NCBI GenBank assembly: GCA_031283785.1 | Contig: JAITBC010000125.1 | Coordinates: 1 to 18,828 of the forward strand | DNA from: Tannerella sp. | GTDB taxonomy: Bacteria > Bacteroidota > Bacteroidia > Bacteroidales > Tannerellaceae | DNA: 18,828 bases | Direction of reading: 5' to 3' | Shown here: positions 1 through 10,483 of the stretch, piece after piece | How positions within the stretch are numbered: position 1 is the first letter of the stretch | Layout of the letters: every line of letters starts with the position of its first letter | The notes under the pieces: model-generated | What the model was told of the DNA's origin: nothing | The model's input: only the letters and a program-made list of their open reading frames with translations | Database searches by the model: none | Translations under genes and position numbers: made by a program

Positions 1-233
1 TTGTTTTTATAGACCAGTTGACCGTATTGCCTGAAATTTTTCATTCTGAGATCCCTGCAGAACTTGCCGCAGAACTTCGTCGATGTAAAACGGACGACGA
101 AGCTAAAGAGATTGGAATAGAATGGAGCGTCCGGCAGTGTGAAGATTTAATTAAACACGGCGTTCCCAGCATTCATTTTTATACATTTATGGCAACCGAC
201 AGCGTCCGTAAGATAGCGAGAGAAATCTATTGA
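1..233 (+). CDS. metF: 5,10-methylenetetrahydrofolate reductase, C-terminal fragment (5' end outside window)
   Basis: The frame is open from the first bases of the window to the TGA at 231-233, so this is the end of a gene that starts upstream. The TTG at 18 is an internal codon, not the start. The visible residues fit the C-terminus of the MetF family: a QLTVLPEIFH stretch, then GIEWSVRQCEDLIKHGVP and IHFYTF, which form the last part of the TIM barrel. MetF reduces 5,10-methylene-THF to 5-methyl-THF, which supplies the methyl group for methionine synthesis in the cytoplasm. Only about 76 residues of the usual 290-320 are present, so the flavin-binding and catalytic parts cannot be checked. 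folC and glyA, also folate genes, lie further right in the window. Confidence 0.88.
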   Translation, partial: VFIDQLTVLPEIFHSEIPAELAAELRRCKTDDEAKEIGIEWSVRQCEDLIKHGVPSIHFYTFMATDSVRKIAREIY

Positions 234-276
234 CGTCGGGGGCGTTATTACAAGACTGAATAAAGGGTGAATAATT

Positions 277-1128
277 ATGTGGATAGCGTTTAAGACGATT
301 TTTTTTTATGTTCTCATGGTAATCCTGCTGTTTAACAGCTGTACGACAAAATATTCGGATCCGTATTCCGCCAAAAATGTCGCTAAAAATCTTAGTAGAC
401 AGTATTCCACCGAAATAGAGATAGTAGAAGTAAAGAAAAAGAGAGATTCCGATGGGAAAAAATACAATGAATATCTTTTAAAGGATAAAATACGGGGTTT
501 TTTATTTGAAGCCGGTTCGTATATAAAGATGGATCGGCATATTATTTTGTATTATAAAGAACGATGGGATTATTATTCACGTGATTTGATGCGGTATTAT
601 CATGACGATGTGATGCAGATTGCCGATAAATACGGAATCTTGTTGATACCGCCTCTTCAGGAACTGCCGGAAGTTAGCGCGAAAGCGTATTCTCCGGTAT
701 ATGCGTTCGATTCTGTCTTTATTCACTCCCCGGGACAATTGGATGCGGTCGTTGATTTGTATGTCGAACTTGCGCATTTTTATAATTTCAGTTATGTCCG
801 CTATCACAAAAATGAGACAAAAAATCCGAGATTCATATTAAGCTATCTTCCTGAAAACGAACCGGACAGGAGCGGATGTGTGAAGATCTGCTATCTTCGA
901 TATTTAGATTACCGGATAGACAGGGATGATGCAGAGCCTTACTCATACAGGGAAAAAGAAAAGTATATAAATTATATTCCCGGAAAAGATGAAGTCCGTA
1001 AAAAGTTATATCAATCATGGAATGATGCTGTTGACAGAGGAAAAATCGTTCGGGAGAAAGTTGAATGTGAGAGAGAGCAGGGGCGGTGGCGGGATTATTA
1101 TTTTCACCTTAAATCCGCAAGTCGGTAG
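277..1128 (+). CDS. Hypothetical lipoprotein of unknown function
   Basis: This is a 283-residue protein with a lipoprotein signal. A hydrophobic segment at residues 8-19 is followed by a lipobox-like FNSC with the acceptor Cys at residue 22. The mature protein should therefore be lipid-anchored in the cell envelope. I do not recognise a family. The mature part is rich in Tyr, Arg, Lys and Asp (for example YYKERWDYYSRDL and YYHDD) and has no membrane segment, repeat or obvious catalytic motif. Two cysteines near residues 207-211 and one near 262 might form disulfides. It starts 43 bases after metF on the same strand, but I see no convincing ribosome-binding site, which is normal in Bacteroidetes. 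The coding region is more AT-rich than the housekeeping genes to its right. A real gene is likely because of the length, signal and lipobox; the function is open. Confidence 0.7.
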   Translation: MWIAFKTIFFYVLMVILLFNSCTTKYSDPYSAKNVAKNLSRQYSTEIEIVEVKKKRDSDGKKYNEYLLKDKIRGFLFEAGSYIKMDRHIILYYKERWDYYSRDLMRYYHDDVMQIADKYGILLIPPLQELPEVSAKAYSPVYAFDSVFIHSPGQLDAVVDLYVELAHFYNFSYVRYHKNETKNPRFILSYLPENEPDRSGCVKICYLRYLDYRIDRDDAEPYSYREKEKYINYIPGKDEVRKKLYQSWNDAVDRGKIVREKVECEREQGRWRDYYFHLKSASR

Positions 1129-1164
1129 TCATCAAAAAAAAACAAAGCGCTGATATAAAATAAA

Positions 1165-1273
1165 GGCATTGCTAACTATATATGGATTCTAACAAGATAA
1201 AGAACGCAAATAGTTGAATTTCACATATATAAATTGGGCAAAAGCAGAAACGCCGTACTTAATTAGCAATGCC
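1165..1273. repeat. Nested inverted repeat, possible MITE-like element
   Basis: The gap between the lipoprotein and holB holds a perfect 11-bp inverted repeat: GGCATTGCTAA at 1165-1175 and TTAGCAATGCC at 1263-1273. Inside it is a second perfect 8-bp pair, TATATATG at 1177-1184 and CATATATA at 1224-1231. A 7-bp direct repeat CGCTGAT flanks it at 1148-1154 and 1273-1279. The left copy is 10 bases away from the inverted repeat and the right copy overlaps its last base, so the fit to a target-site duplication is imperfect. Together these look like a short non-autonomous element or a large folded RNA or DNA structure. No coding sequence lies inside. No second copy is visible in this window. Confidence 0.4.
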
Positions 1274-1306
1274 GCTGATTTCAGGTTTTCAGGGAAAAGG
1301 AGTCGT

Positions 1307-1384
1307 ATGACGATTTTATTCATTATATTTGCATATTATTATTCTTTGATCAAAAAAAATGACGGATGTTTTTTAAAGATGTAA
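1307..1384 (+). CDS. Possible 25-residue leader peptide overlapping the holB start
   Basis: An ATG at 1307 follows an AAAAGGAG stretch at the usual Shine-Dalgarno distance, which is rare in this window. It opens a 25-codon frame ending in TAA at 1382-1384, after the holB ATG at 1366 and in another frame. The peptide begins MTILFIIFAYYYSLIKK: a short hydrophobic run rich in Phe, Ile and Tyr, then lysines. It could be translated and couple to holB, or be chance in AT-rich DNA. If the -7 box at 1324 is the real holB promoter, most transcripts would start after this ATG. The evidence is weak. Confidence 0.2.
   Translation: MTILFIIFAYYYSLIKKNDGCFLKM
1324..1331 (+). promoter_or_regulatory. Candidate Bacteroidetes -7 box for holB
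   Basis: TATATTTG matches the Bacteroidetes -7 consensus TAnnTTTG exactly and lies 34 bases before the holB ATG. No clear -33 TTTG is seen at the usual spacing of about 19-21 bases. In AT-rich DNA this match can arise by chance. Confidence 0.3.
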
Positions 1385-2502
1385 TAGGGCAGGAGGAGTT
1401 GAAGAGGCAGTTGACGGAAACGGCGCGCAGAGGGTTTATCCCCCATGCGCGGTTATTTTGCGGGGCGGATGGGAACGGCGGTTTTCAACTGGCGCTTGCC
1501 TATGCCCGTTATCTGAACTGTACCGGGCGCGGGGAGACGGATTCGTGCGGGAAATGTCCTTCGTGTCTTAAATATAACGAATTTGCGCATCCTGATTTAC
1601 ATTTTGTATTTCCAATGGTATCCAATAAGAGCGCAAAAAAGGAGGTGTGTGATGATTATCTCCCCGAATGGCGCGAGTTCCTGAAAGAACGGATTGCGAG
1701 TCGTACATATTTTAATATTGATACATGGTTGATTCGGATGGGCGCTGAAAACAAGCAGGCTGTCATTTATGCGGCTGAAAGCGATAATATCATTCACAGG
1801 ATGAATTTGCGGATCTATGAGGCGGATTATCGTATTCTGTTTGTGTGGATGCCGGACAGGATGAATATAGCCTGTGCCAACAAATTGCTTAAGATTATTG
1901 AAGAACCGCCGGCAAATACCGCCATACTGATGGTTACGGACAGCCCGGATATGGTGTTGGGCACTGTCGTGTCGCGTTCGCAGGCAATTCAGGTACGTCC
2001 GATACCTTCCGTAACATTGGCCGGGGCGCTGGCCGGTATATGGGATTTATCGGAAGATGATGCGATGCATGTGGCGCATCTGTCGGGAGGAGATTATCTG
2101 AAAGCGACGGAATTGCTTGCCGTAAAGAATGATAACAGTTATTTCCTGGAGCAGTTTAAAGCCATCATGCGAAACGGATGGACAAGGGACGTCGTGGCCA
2201 TGAAATCTTTTTCCGAAGATATGGCATCCATGGGGAGGGAGCGACAAAAAAATTTTTTGGCGTTTTGCCAGCGTCAGATACGTGAGAACTTTATAAAATC
2301 CCTGAACGAGCCGTCTTTAAATTATATGAACAGGGAGGAGGAGGATTTTGCACGTAATTTTTCACCTTATGTGAACGAGCGTAACGTTATGGATATGATG
2401 GATGAATTATCGCTGGCGGAGAGACATATTGCTCAGAATGTAAATTCAAAGATGGTGTTTTTCGACCTCTCCATGCGTATAATAGTTTTGATAAAGAGAT
2501 AA
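1366..2502 (+). CDS. holB: DNA polymerase III delta' subunit (clamp loader)
   Basis: This 378-residue protein begins MFFKDVIGQEELKRQL, the usual start of delta' and gamma/tau-type AAA+ clamp-loader subunits, which supports the ATG at 1366. Delta' is the stator of the clamp-loader pentamer that opens and loads the beta clamp on DNA. Visible features are a zinc-type motif C52-x8-C61-x2-C64-x2-C67, an AAA+ core with the LLKIIEEPP motif at about 174-182, and an SRC-like motif reading S203-R204-S205. The P-loop is degenerate (GADGNGG at 33-39, with no Lys). This fits delta', which does not hydrolyse ATP in characterised loaders. The C-terminal half is the collar domain, poorly conserved as expected. 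The gene ends 14 bases before the prolyl oligopeptidase gene, so the two may be cotranscribed, with no functional link implied. Confidence 0.9.
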   Translation: MFFKDVIGQEELKRQLTETARRGFIPHARLFCGADGNGGFQLALAYARYLNCTGRGETDSCGKCPSCLKYNEFAHPDLHFVFPMVSNKSAKKEVCDDYLPEWREFLKERIASRTYFNIDTWLIRMGAENKQAVIYAAESDNIIHRMNLRIYEADYRILFVWMPDRMNIACANKLLKIIEEPPANTAILMVTDSPDMVLGTVVSRSQAIQVRPIPSVTLAGALAGIWDLSEDDAMHVAHLSGGDYLKATELLAVKNDNSYFLEQFKAIMRNGWTRDVVAMKSFSEDMASMGRERQKNFLAFCQRQIRENFIKSLNEPSLNYMNREEEDFARNFSPYVNERNVMDMMDELSLAERHIAQNVNSKMVFFDLSMRIIVLIKR

Positions 2503-2516
2503 TTAATCGGTTAAAT

Positions 2517-4643
2517 ATGAAACGAACAGTATTTTTTATGACACTTACAGGCTTAATATCCGCTCTTTGCGGCTGTATCCCAAAGAATGAGAAATTGCAG
2601 TATCCGGTTGCAGAGAAACAGGATGTCGGCGATGATTATTTCGGTACAATTGTTGCCGATCCGTATCGCTGGATGGAAGATGACACAACGAAAGCCGTAG
2701 CCGACTGGGTGGCGGCGGAAAACAACATTACAGATGCGTATCTGGGCAAGATTCTTTTCCGTGAACAGCTGAAACAGCGGTTAACCGATCTTACCGATTA
2801 TGAGAAATTCGGCATGCCGTTTAAAAAGCACGGCAAGTACTATTATTACAAAAATGACGGATTACAGAACCAGAGTGTCCTGTACGTGAAAGAAACGCTC
2901 GACGGCGAAGCCTCTGTTATGCTTGATCCGAATAAATTATCGGAAGACGGTACGGTTGCCCTTTCGGAAATATCATTTTCAAATGACGGTAAATACATGG
3001 CTTATACGATTTCGCGCAGCGGGAGCGACTGGCGCGAGATTTATGTGATGGATATAGCGACGAGACAGTTGACATCCGATCATATATGCTGGGCTAAGTT
3101 CACCGACGCCCGGTGGCGGGACGAAGGATTTTATTACAGCGCTTATGACGCTCCCGAAGAAGGCAGGGAATTTTCAGGGATGAATGAAAATCATAAGATT
3201 TATTATCATAAGCTGAATACGGATCAAAAAGCGGATATGCTTGTTTATGAGAATAAAAAATACCCGAAACGTTTCTATACGGCATGGGTTGATGACGACG
3301 AGACGCTGCTGTTCGTCTTCGAGTCGGGCGAAGGACGTGGGAACCGTCTTTTTGTAAAGGATCTGCGTCGTCCGGAGGCTTCGTTTGTTCAGCTTGCGGA
3401 AGATTTTGATTATGAATACAGTCCGGTGGAAGTAACGGGCGAAACAGTTTATTTTTATACGAATTACGGAGCGCCGAAATATCGTTTGATGAAAGCTGAT
3501 ATAAACGCGCCGGAATTAAAACACTGGACGGAGGTCGTCCCGGAGGATGAAAATGTCCTTAACAGCGTATCGTTTATCGGAGGGAAGATGATCTTGACAT
3601 ATACTAAAGATGCTTCCGATCATGCTTATGTTTATTCGATCGACGGCAAACGGGAGTATGAAGTTACGCTTCCGACATTCGGTTCGATTGGCTTTAGCGG
3701 AGATAAAGATGATAAAGAAGCGTTTTACCTTTTCACGTCTTTTACGTTCCCGAGTACAATCTATAAATATGATATTGAGAGAAACAGATCGGAAAAATAT
3801 CTTGCACCGGATGTCAGGTTCAATGCGGATGATTTTATAACCGAACAGGTGTTTTATCAGAGTAAGGACGGAACGCGGATACCGATGTTCATCACTTACA
3901 AAAAAGGATTGCAGCGTGACGGGCGGAATCCTGTTTATTTATATGCCTACGGAGGGTTTAACATCAGCCTGTCGCCTGCGTTTTCAACCTGGCGGATACC
4001 CTTCCTTGAAAACGGAGGTATATATGCCCAGGCAAACCTGCGGGGTGGGGGTGAATACGGAGAAGCATGGCATATTGCCGGGACAAAGATGCAAAAGCAG
4101 AATGTCTTTGACGATTTTATTGCTGCGGCCGAATATCTCATTACCGAAAATTATACGACGAATAAAAAGATTTGTATTGCCGGAGGTTCTAATGGAGGCC
4201 TCCTTGTAGGCGCTGTCGTCAATCAGCGTCCGGAACTGTTCGGCGTAGCCCTTCCGGCCGTAGGCGTCATGGATATGTTACGCTACCATAAGTTTACTGT
4301 CGGCTGGAATTGGGCCAGCGATTACGGAACGAGTGAGGAGAGCCGTGAAATGTTTGAATACCTTTACGGATATTCGCCTCTTCATACGATAAAAAATGAC
4401 GGGACGCCCTATCCTGCCGTATTCGTCACGACAGCCGACCATGACGACCGCGTAGTACCGGCACATTCGTTTAAATATACGGCCACCCTTCAGGCCGCAG
4501 ATACGGGCGACGCTCCCAAGCTTATTCGAATAGAAACAAAGGCCGGGCATGGAGCCGGAAAGCCGGTTGGGAAGATCATCGAGGAGTATACCGACGTATA
4601 TTCCTTTGCAATGTATAACCTGAGTATGAAACCGAAATTTTGA
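2517..4643 (+). CDS. Prolyl oligopeptidase family serine peptidase (S9A), lipoprotein
   Basis: The protein has 708 residues, the usual size for S9A prolyl oligopeptidase. These enzymes cut peptides of roughly 30 residues or fewer after proline. A signal peptide ends in LCGC with the lipid acceptor Cys at residue 20 (Cys at -2 is unusual for a lipobox), so the enzyme is probably anchored in the envelope rather than cytoplasmic. DPYRWMEDD near residue 48 is the family N-terminal motif. A seven-bladed propeller fills roughly 70-430, and the alpha/beta-hydrolase domain follows. The triad is visible: Ser558 in GGSNGG, Asp643 in DHDDRVVP (with the substrate-binding Arg645) and His678 in GHGAGK. All key residues are present, so it should be active. 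It ends at a hairpin shared with the convergent MFS gene. The substrate is inferred; oligopeptidase B-like specificity is less likely. Confidence 0.92.
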   Translation: MKRTVFFMTLTGLISALCGCIPKNEKLQYPVAEKQDVGDDYFGTIVADPYRWMEDDTTKAVADWVAAENNITDAYLGKILFREQLKQRLTDLTDYEKFGMPFKKHGKYYYYKNDGLQNQSVLYVKETLDGEASVMLDPNKLSEDGTVALSEISFSNDGKYMAYTISRSGSDWREIYVMDIATRQLTSDHICWAKFTDARWRDEGFYYSAYDAPEEGREFSGMNENHKIYYHKLNTDQKADMLVYENKKYPKRFYTAWVDDDETLLFVFESGEGRGNRLFVKDLRRPEASFVQLAEDFDYEYSPVEVTGETVYFYTNYGAPKYRLMKADINAPELKHWTEVVPEDENVLNSVSFIGGKMILTYTKDASDHAYVYSIDGKREYEVTLPTFGSIGFSGDKDDKEAFYLFTSFTFPSTIYKYDIERNRSEKYLAPDVRFNADDFITEQVFYQSKDGTRIPMFITYKKGLQRDGRNPVYLYAYGGFNISLSPAFSTWRIPFLENGGIYAQANLRGGGEYGEAWHIAGTKMQKQNVFDDFIAAAEYLITENYTTNKKICIAGGSNGGLLVGAVVNQRPELFGVALPAVGVMDMLRYHKFTVGWNWASDYGTSEESREMFEYLYGYSPLHTIKNDGTPYPAVFVTTADHDDRVVPAHSFKYTATLQAADTGDAPKLIRIETKAGHGAGKPVGKIIEEYTDVYSFAMYNLSMKPKF

Positions 4644-4669
4644 AACGGCATAATATAATAGCCTCCCTG

Positions 4670-4700
4670 TCCGGATATTTTCCCTGAGGATATATCCGGA
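4670..4700. terminator. Hairpin between convergent genes, probable bidirectional terminator
   Basis: TCCGGATAT (4670-4678) pairs perfectly with ATATCCGGA (4692-4700) across a 13-base loop. It lies between the stop codons of the prolyl oligopeptidase gene (+) and the MFS gene (-), where a shared terminator is expected. The T-tract downstream on the + strand is only moderate. Confidence 0.5.
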
Positions 4701-4707
4701 TAAGGGG

Positions 4708-6054
4708 TTATTTTATATTCGGTTTTTCCAGTCCGTAACCTTTTGTTTTGTCTTCACGTTTTAACCATAGCGCCATGAATAGCGCCAAAAGACCGAAGCC
4801 TGTGAAGATGATCATGGGAAGCGTGTAATCGAAACGACTTGTGCCTCCTTCCGTTATTGTACAATATTTGTCGAGAACCCATCCTATCAGCATCGGGACA
4901 AGGCTCAGTCCTATGTTTTGTACCCAGAATATCAATGCATATGCCGTTCCGAGTTTGTTTTCCGGGATGATTTTAGGCACGGAGGGCCACATGGCAGAGG
5001 GAACAAGAGAGAAGGCGATTCCTAACAGTATCATAAGTGATGATGCAAACCACCAGATGTTTAATACCGGCAGCGAAAATAAAGCATGTACGGCAATCAG
5101 TATCACCGAGCCGATAATCATGATCGTAGCGCCTTTTCCCTTTCTGTCGTATATTCCACCAAAAAGAGGCGTCAGCAGGATAGTTCCGAACGGGAGTATC
5201 GCCGGTATGTTGCCTGCCAGTTCGGGAGCAACATTATATTTGTTGATCATTAATGACGTTGCATATTTGAGGAATGGAAATACCGCCGAGTAGAACAGGA
5301 CGCAAAGCATGGCAACGAGCCAGAACCCTTTATTAGTAATAATGAAACCGATATCTTTTAACCGGAACGGCTCTTCTTTTTCTTCTTCTGTTCCGGTTAA
5401 TGATTTATCAAATTTCTTATCCATCACGCAAAAAACGAGATAGGCTATAAGGCCGATACATAACGCGCCGAGGCCTAACAAAATCGGAGCGGATAAACTT
5501 TTAAAATGTTGAGCTAAAGGGATTGTTGTCGACATCGCAAGCGCTGTCCCGAGGCGGGCTACGGCTACCAGGATGCCCATTGCCAATGCCATTTCATATC
5601 CTTTAAACCAGCGGACAATCACTTTTGTTACGGTAATACCCGACGATTCAATACCCAGCGCAAAAACGGCAAATCCGGCGCCGGCAAGAAAAACCTGCGT
5701 TCTCAAGCCGAAGATTTCTCCTTCGAAAGCCTGCGATACCGCATAATATTTCAGGCCGCATCCGATAATCATAAGCACACAGGCACAGACGCCCGTAATA
5801 CGCGCTCCGAGTTTATCCAATACCATGCCGCTGAAGATAAGCATAAAGAGGAATACATTGAGCCAGCCGTATGCCATATTGAATATTCCGTATTCAGTCG
5901 GCGTCCAGTTAAATTCATCTTTCAGCAAATCCATCAGCGGCGCCATTACATCGGTGATGAAATAACCGCAGAACATCGTGAAAGCGACTACAATCAAGAC
6001 ACTCCAACGTGCAAGCGGAGAGTCGTTCAGTTTTTTTCGTAAACTTTCCGTCAT
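4708..6054 (-). CDS. Major facilitator superfamily transporter (substrate unknown, MFSD1-like)
   Basis: This is a 448-residue inner-membrane protein with about 12 hydrophobic segments, the first at roughly residues 17-38. The MFS motif A appears as GMVLDKLGAR at 76-85, between segments 2 and 3. An acidic and charged cytoplasmic loop (TGTEEEKEE, about 220-230) separates the two halves. Secondary transport driven by an ion gradient is the family role; the substrate cannot be read from the sequence. The overall look, including the LARWSVLIVVAF start, resembles Bacteroidetes MFS proteins that I associate with the MFSD1 branch, whose mammalian member carries dipeptides. That assignment is from memory and tentative. 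The gene starts 15 bases after the folC stop on the same strand and is probably cotranscribed with it. The neighbouring convergent gene is a peptidase. Confidence 0.82.
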   Translation of the reverse strand: MTESLRKKLNDSPLARWSVLIVVAFTMFCGYFITDVMAPLMDLLKDEFNWTPTEYGIFNMAYGWLNVFLFMLIFSGMVLDKLGARITGVCACVLMIIGCGLKYYAVSQAFEGEIFGLRTQVFLAGAGFAVFALGIESSGITVTKVIVRWFKGYEMALAMGILVAVARLGTALAMSTTIPLAQHFKSLSAPILLGLGALCIGLIAYLVFCVMDKKFDKSLTGTEEEKEEPFRLKDIGFIITNKGFWLVAMLCVLFYSAVFPFLKYATSLMINKYNVAPELAGNIPAILPFGTILLTPLFGGIYDRKGKGATIMIIGSVILIAVHALFSLPVLNIWWFASSLMILLGIAFSLVPSAMWPSVPKIIPENKLGTAYALIFWVQNIGLSLVPMLIGWVLDKYCTITEGGTSRFDYTLPMIIFTGFGLLALFMALWLKREDKTKGYGLEKPNIK

Positions 6055-6069
6055 GGTTAAATTCGAGTG

Positions 6070-7377
6070 TTATTTAATAGCATTTGGGAACAGAGGCAAT
6101 GTTTCCGCTACCACAAATGTGCTTCCTCCTATAAATATGAAATCTTTAGCGGATGCTTTTTTTATTGCATCGGAGACAGCTTCCCTTACGCTTTTGAAGC
6201 TTTTACCGTTAAGGCCGAGAGCTTCGCCTTTTTCCGCCAGCTCTTTGGCCGGCATAGCCCTGCTTCCACGCGCCTGCGTAAAATAGCATGTTGCATTTTG
6301 GGGTATTAACGACAGTATGCCTTCAATATCTTTGTCTTTTGATATTCCTATGATAACATGTATCTTTTCGTGTCGCCTTGCCTCGTTCATCAACATCTTG
6401 TAGTTTATCTTCCAGGCTCCTGTATTATGGCCTATGTCGCATATTATCCTGGGCGCGGCATGAATTTCCTGCCAGCGTCCCATAAATCCCGTCATTTTCG
6501 TCACGTTCAAAAAGGCTTTTCTTATGGCCGGAAGCCGGATCTGCGTGCCGGAGTTAGTCAGTATTTTCAATGCTGATAATACAATTTGGGCATTCATTTT
6601 TTGAGCCGGTCCGCATAATTCTCCTTTCAGTACTCCATGATCTGTCGTTTCAAAAAACCATGAACCGTCGTATTGCATTTCTGCATATGTGAGCGTATCT
6701 TTTTCCGTCGCAAAAGTTATGGACGATGATTTCTCAAAAGCTTTCGATGTGAAGAAATGGAAAAGCTCTTCATCGTTCATCTCACCGATGATGACCGGTA
6801 CATTGCGTTTGATGATTCCGGCTTTTTCTTCGGCTATCTTTAATAATGTATCTCCGAGAAAGCTCGTGTGTTCAAGGCTTATGCTCGTTATTATGCTTAA
6901 TATGGGCTGTATGATGTTTGTACTGTCATACTTCCCGCCCATACCCGTTTCAATAATGGCATACGTAACCTTTTTATGCCTGAAATAATCAAAAGCCATG
7001 GCAGAAATAAGTTCAAAAAAAGAAGGTTTCTCTCTTTCGATAAATTTCGTGTTTTTCCCGATGAAATCAGTTACAAATTGCTGTGTTATAGGCCTCCCGT
7101 TGATGCGTATGCGTTCTCGGAAGTCAATAAGGTGGGGCGATGTATAAAGACCGACCTTATGTCCTGCAGACTGCAATATTGCCGCAATCAAATGAGCGAC
7201 CGAACCTTTTCCGTTCGTTCCGGCAACATGTATGGTTTTGTACCTTTTGTGCGGATTCCCCGCCAAATCATCTAACGCAATACTTCGTTCCAATCCCGGC
7301 TTATAAGCAATTGAACCGTACTTATGAAAAGCTGGGGTACGATCGTATAAATAATCCAATGTCTCTTCGTAATTCAT
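6070..7377 (-). CDS. folC: Bifunctional folylpolyglutamate synthase / dihydrofolate synthase
   Basis: The 435 residues match the usual FolC length. The family P-loop is intact as GTNGKGS at residues 53-59, followed by LYTSPHLIDFRERIRING, the folate-binding and omega-loop region. DIGHNTGAWK from Asp314 marks the C-terminal Mur-ligase-type domain. FolC adds L-glutamate to dihydropteroate and then gamma-linked glutamates to reduced folates, using ATP, in the cytoplasm. Polyglutamylation keeps folates inside the cell and improves their binding to enzymes such as MetF and SHMT, both also encoded in this window. The start at 7377 is chosen because MNYEETLDYLYDRTPAFHKYG is the normal family start. 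It leads into the MFS gene 15 bases downstream. Whether this copy does both reactions or only one cannot be settled from motifs. Confidence 0.93.
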   Translation of the reverse strand: MNYEETLDYLYDRTPAFHKYGSIAYKPGLERSIALDDLAGNPHKRYKTIHVAGTNGKGSVAHLIAAILQSAGHKVGLYTSPHLIDFRERIRINGRPITQQFVTDFIGKNTKFIEREKPSFFELISAMAFDYFRHKKVTYAIIETGMGGKYDSTNIIQPILSIITSISLEHTSFLGDTLLKIAEEKAGIIKRNVPVIIGEMNDEELFHFFTSKAFEKSSSITFATEKDTLTYAEMQYDGSWFFETTDHGVLKGELCGPAQKMNAQIVLSALKILTNSGTQIRLPAIRKAFLNVTKMTGFMGRWQEIHAAPRIICDIGHNTGAWKINYKMLMNEARRHEKIHVIIGISKDKDIEGILSLIPQNATCYFTQARGSRAMPAKELAEKGEALGLNGKSFKSVREAVSDAIKKASAKDFIFIGGSTFVVAETLPLFPNAIK

Positions 7378-7732
7378 ATATTATATTAAAAGCAAGTAAA
7401 AAAATAGTTTTTTCATTCAAATTTCCCGTTAAGGACGCGTAAAACTACACTGTTTATTCTTATTTACCGCAAAAAAAAGAGTTAAAAAAATAAAAAGGGG
7501 AGAAATATTGAACAAAAAGAATCATTTTAACCATTTTAATGCCTTTTTGGATAATCAAATAACTTTTGAGTAGCGATATATTTTATTTTTCGGTTGTTTA
7601 TGATAATTGCAAAAAAACTGTTTCTCTACGGGGTCGAATTTTTAATTTTAAAATAACACGGATATGAAACGAAGAGAAGTTCTCGCCGTATTTCCGTTGA
7701 CGGATTGTCACGCACAGGCAATCTTCCGGCAG
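7378..7732. other. 355-base gap upstream of folC without a supported gene
   Basis: This stretch is very AT-rich, with several A and T runs. It must hold the folC promoter on the - strand and the end of the ligA-DUF6913 transcript. I see no TAnnTTTG box with a well-spaced TTTG upstream of folC, only partial matches. Small dyads are present: GAGAA/TTCTC at 7674-7684, TCCGT/ACGGA at 7693-7704 and the palindrome ATTTTAAAAT at 7645-7654. None is followed by a clear U-tract for the - strand transcript. No tRNA or known structured RNA is recognisable. Confidence 0.4.
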
Positions 7733-10347
<2,615 letters not shown>

Positions 10348-10483
10348 TCATCCGGCGTTTTTGTGTAATTATATTTAAATGCTTAATTTTACAACCGATT
10401 TCAAGATAATAAAGACTTTATATGCAAATTATTAGCAAGTTATGTTGTTTTATCGAATTTTATAAACTTTATAAATTATATAT

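Noticed and set aside
7378..7732. Possible small RNA or tRNA in the longest gap
   Set aside because: No cloverleaf, no known structured RNA and only very short dyads are visible.
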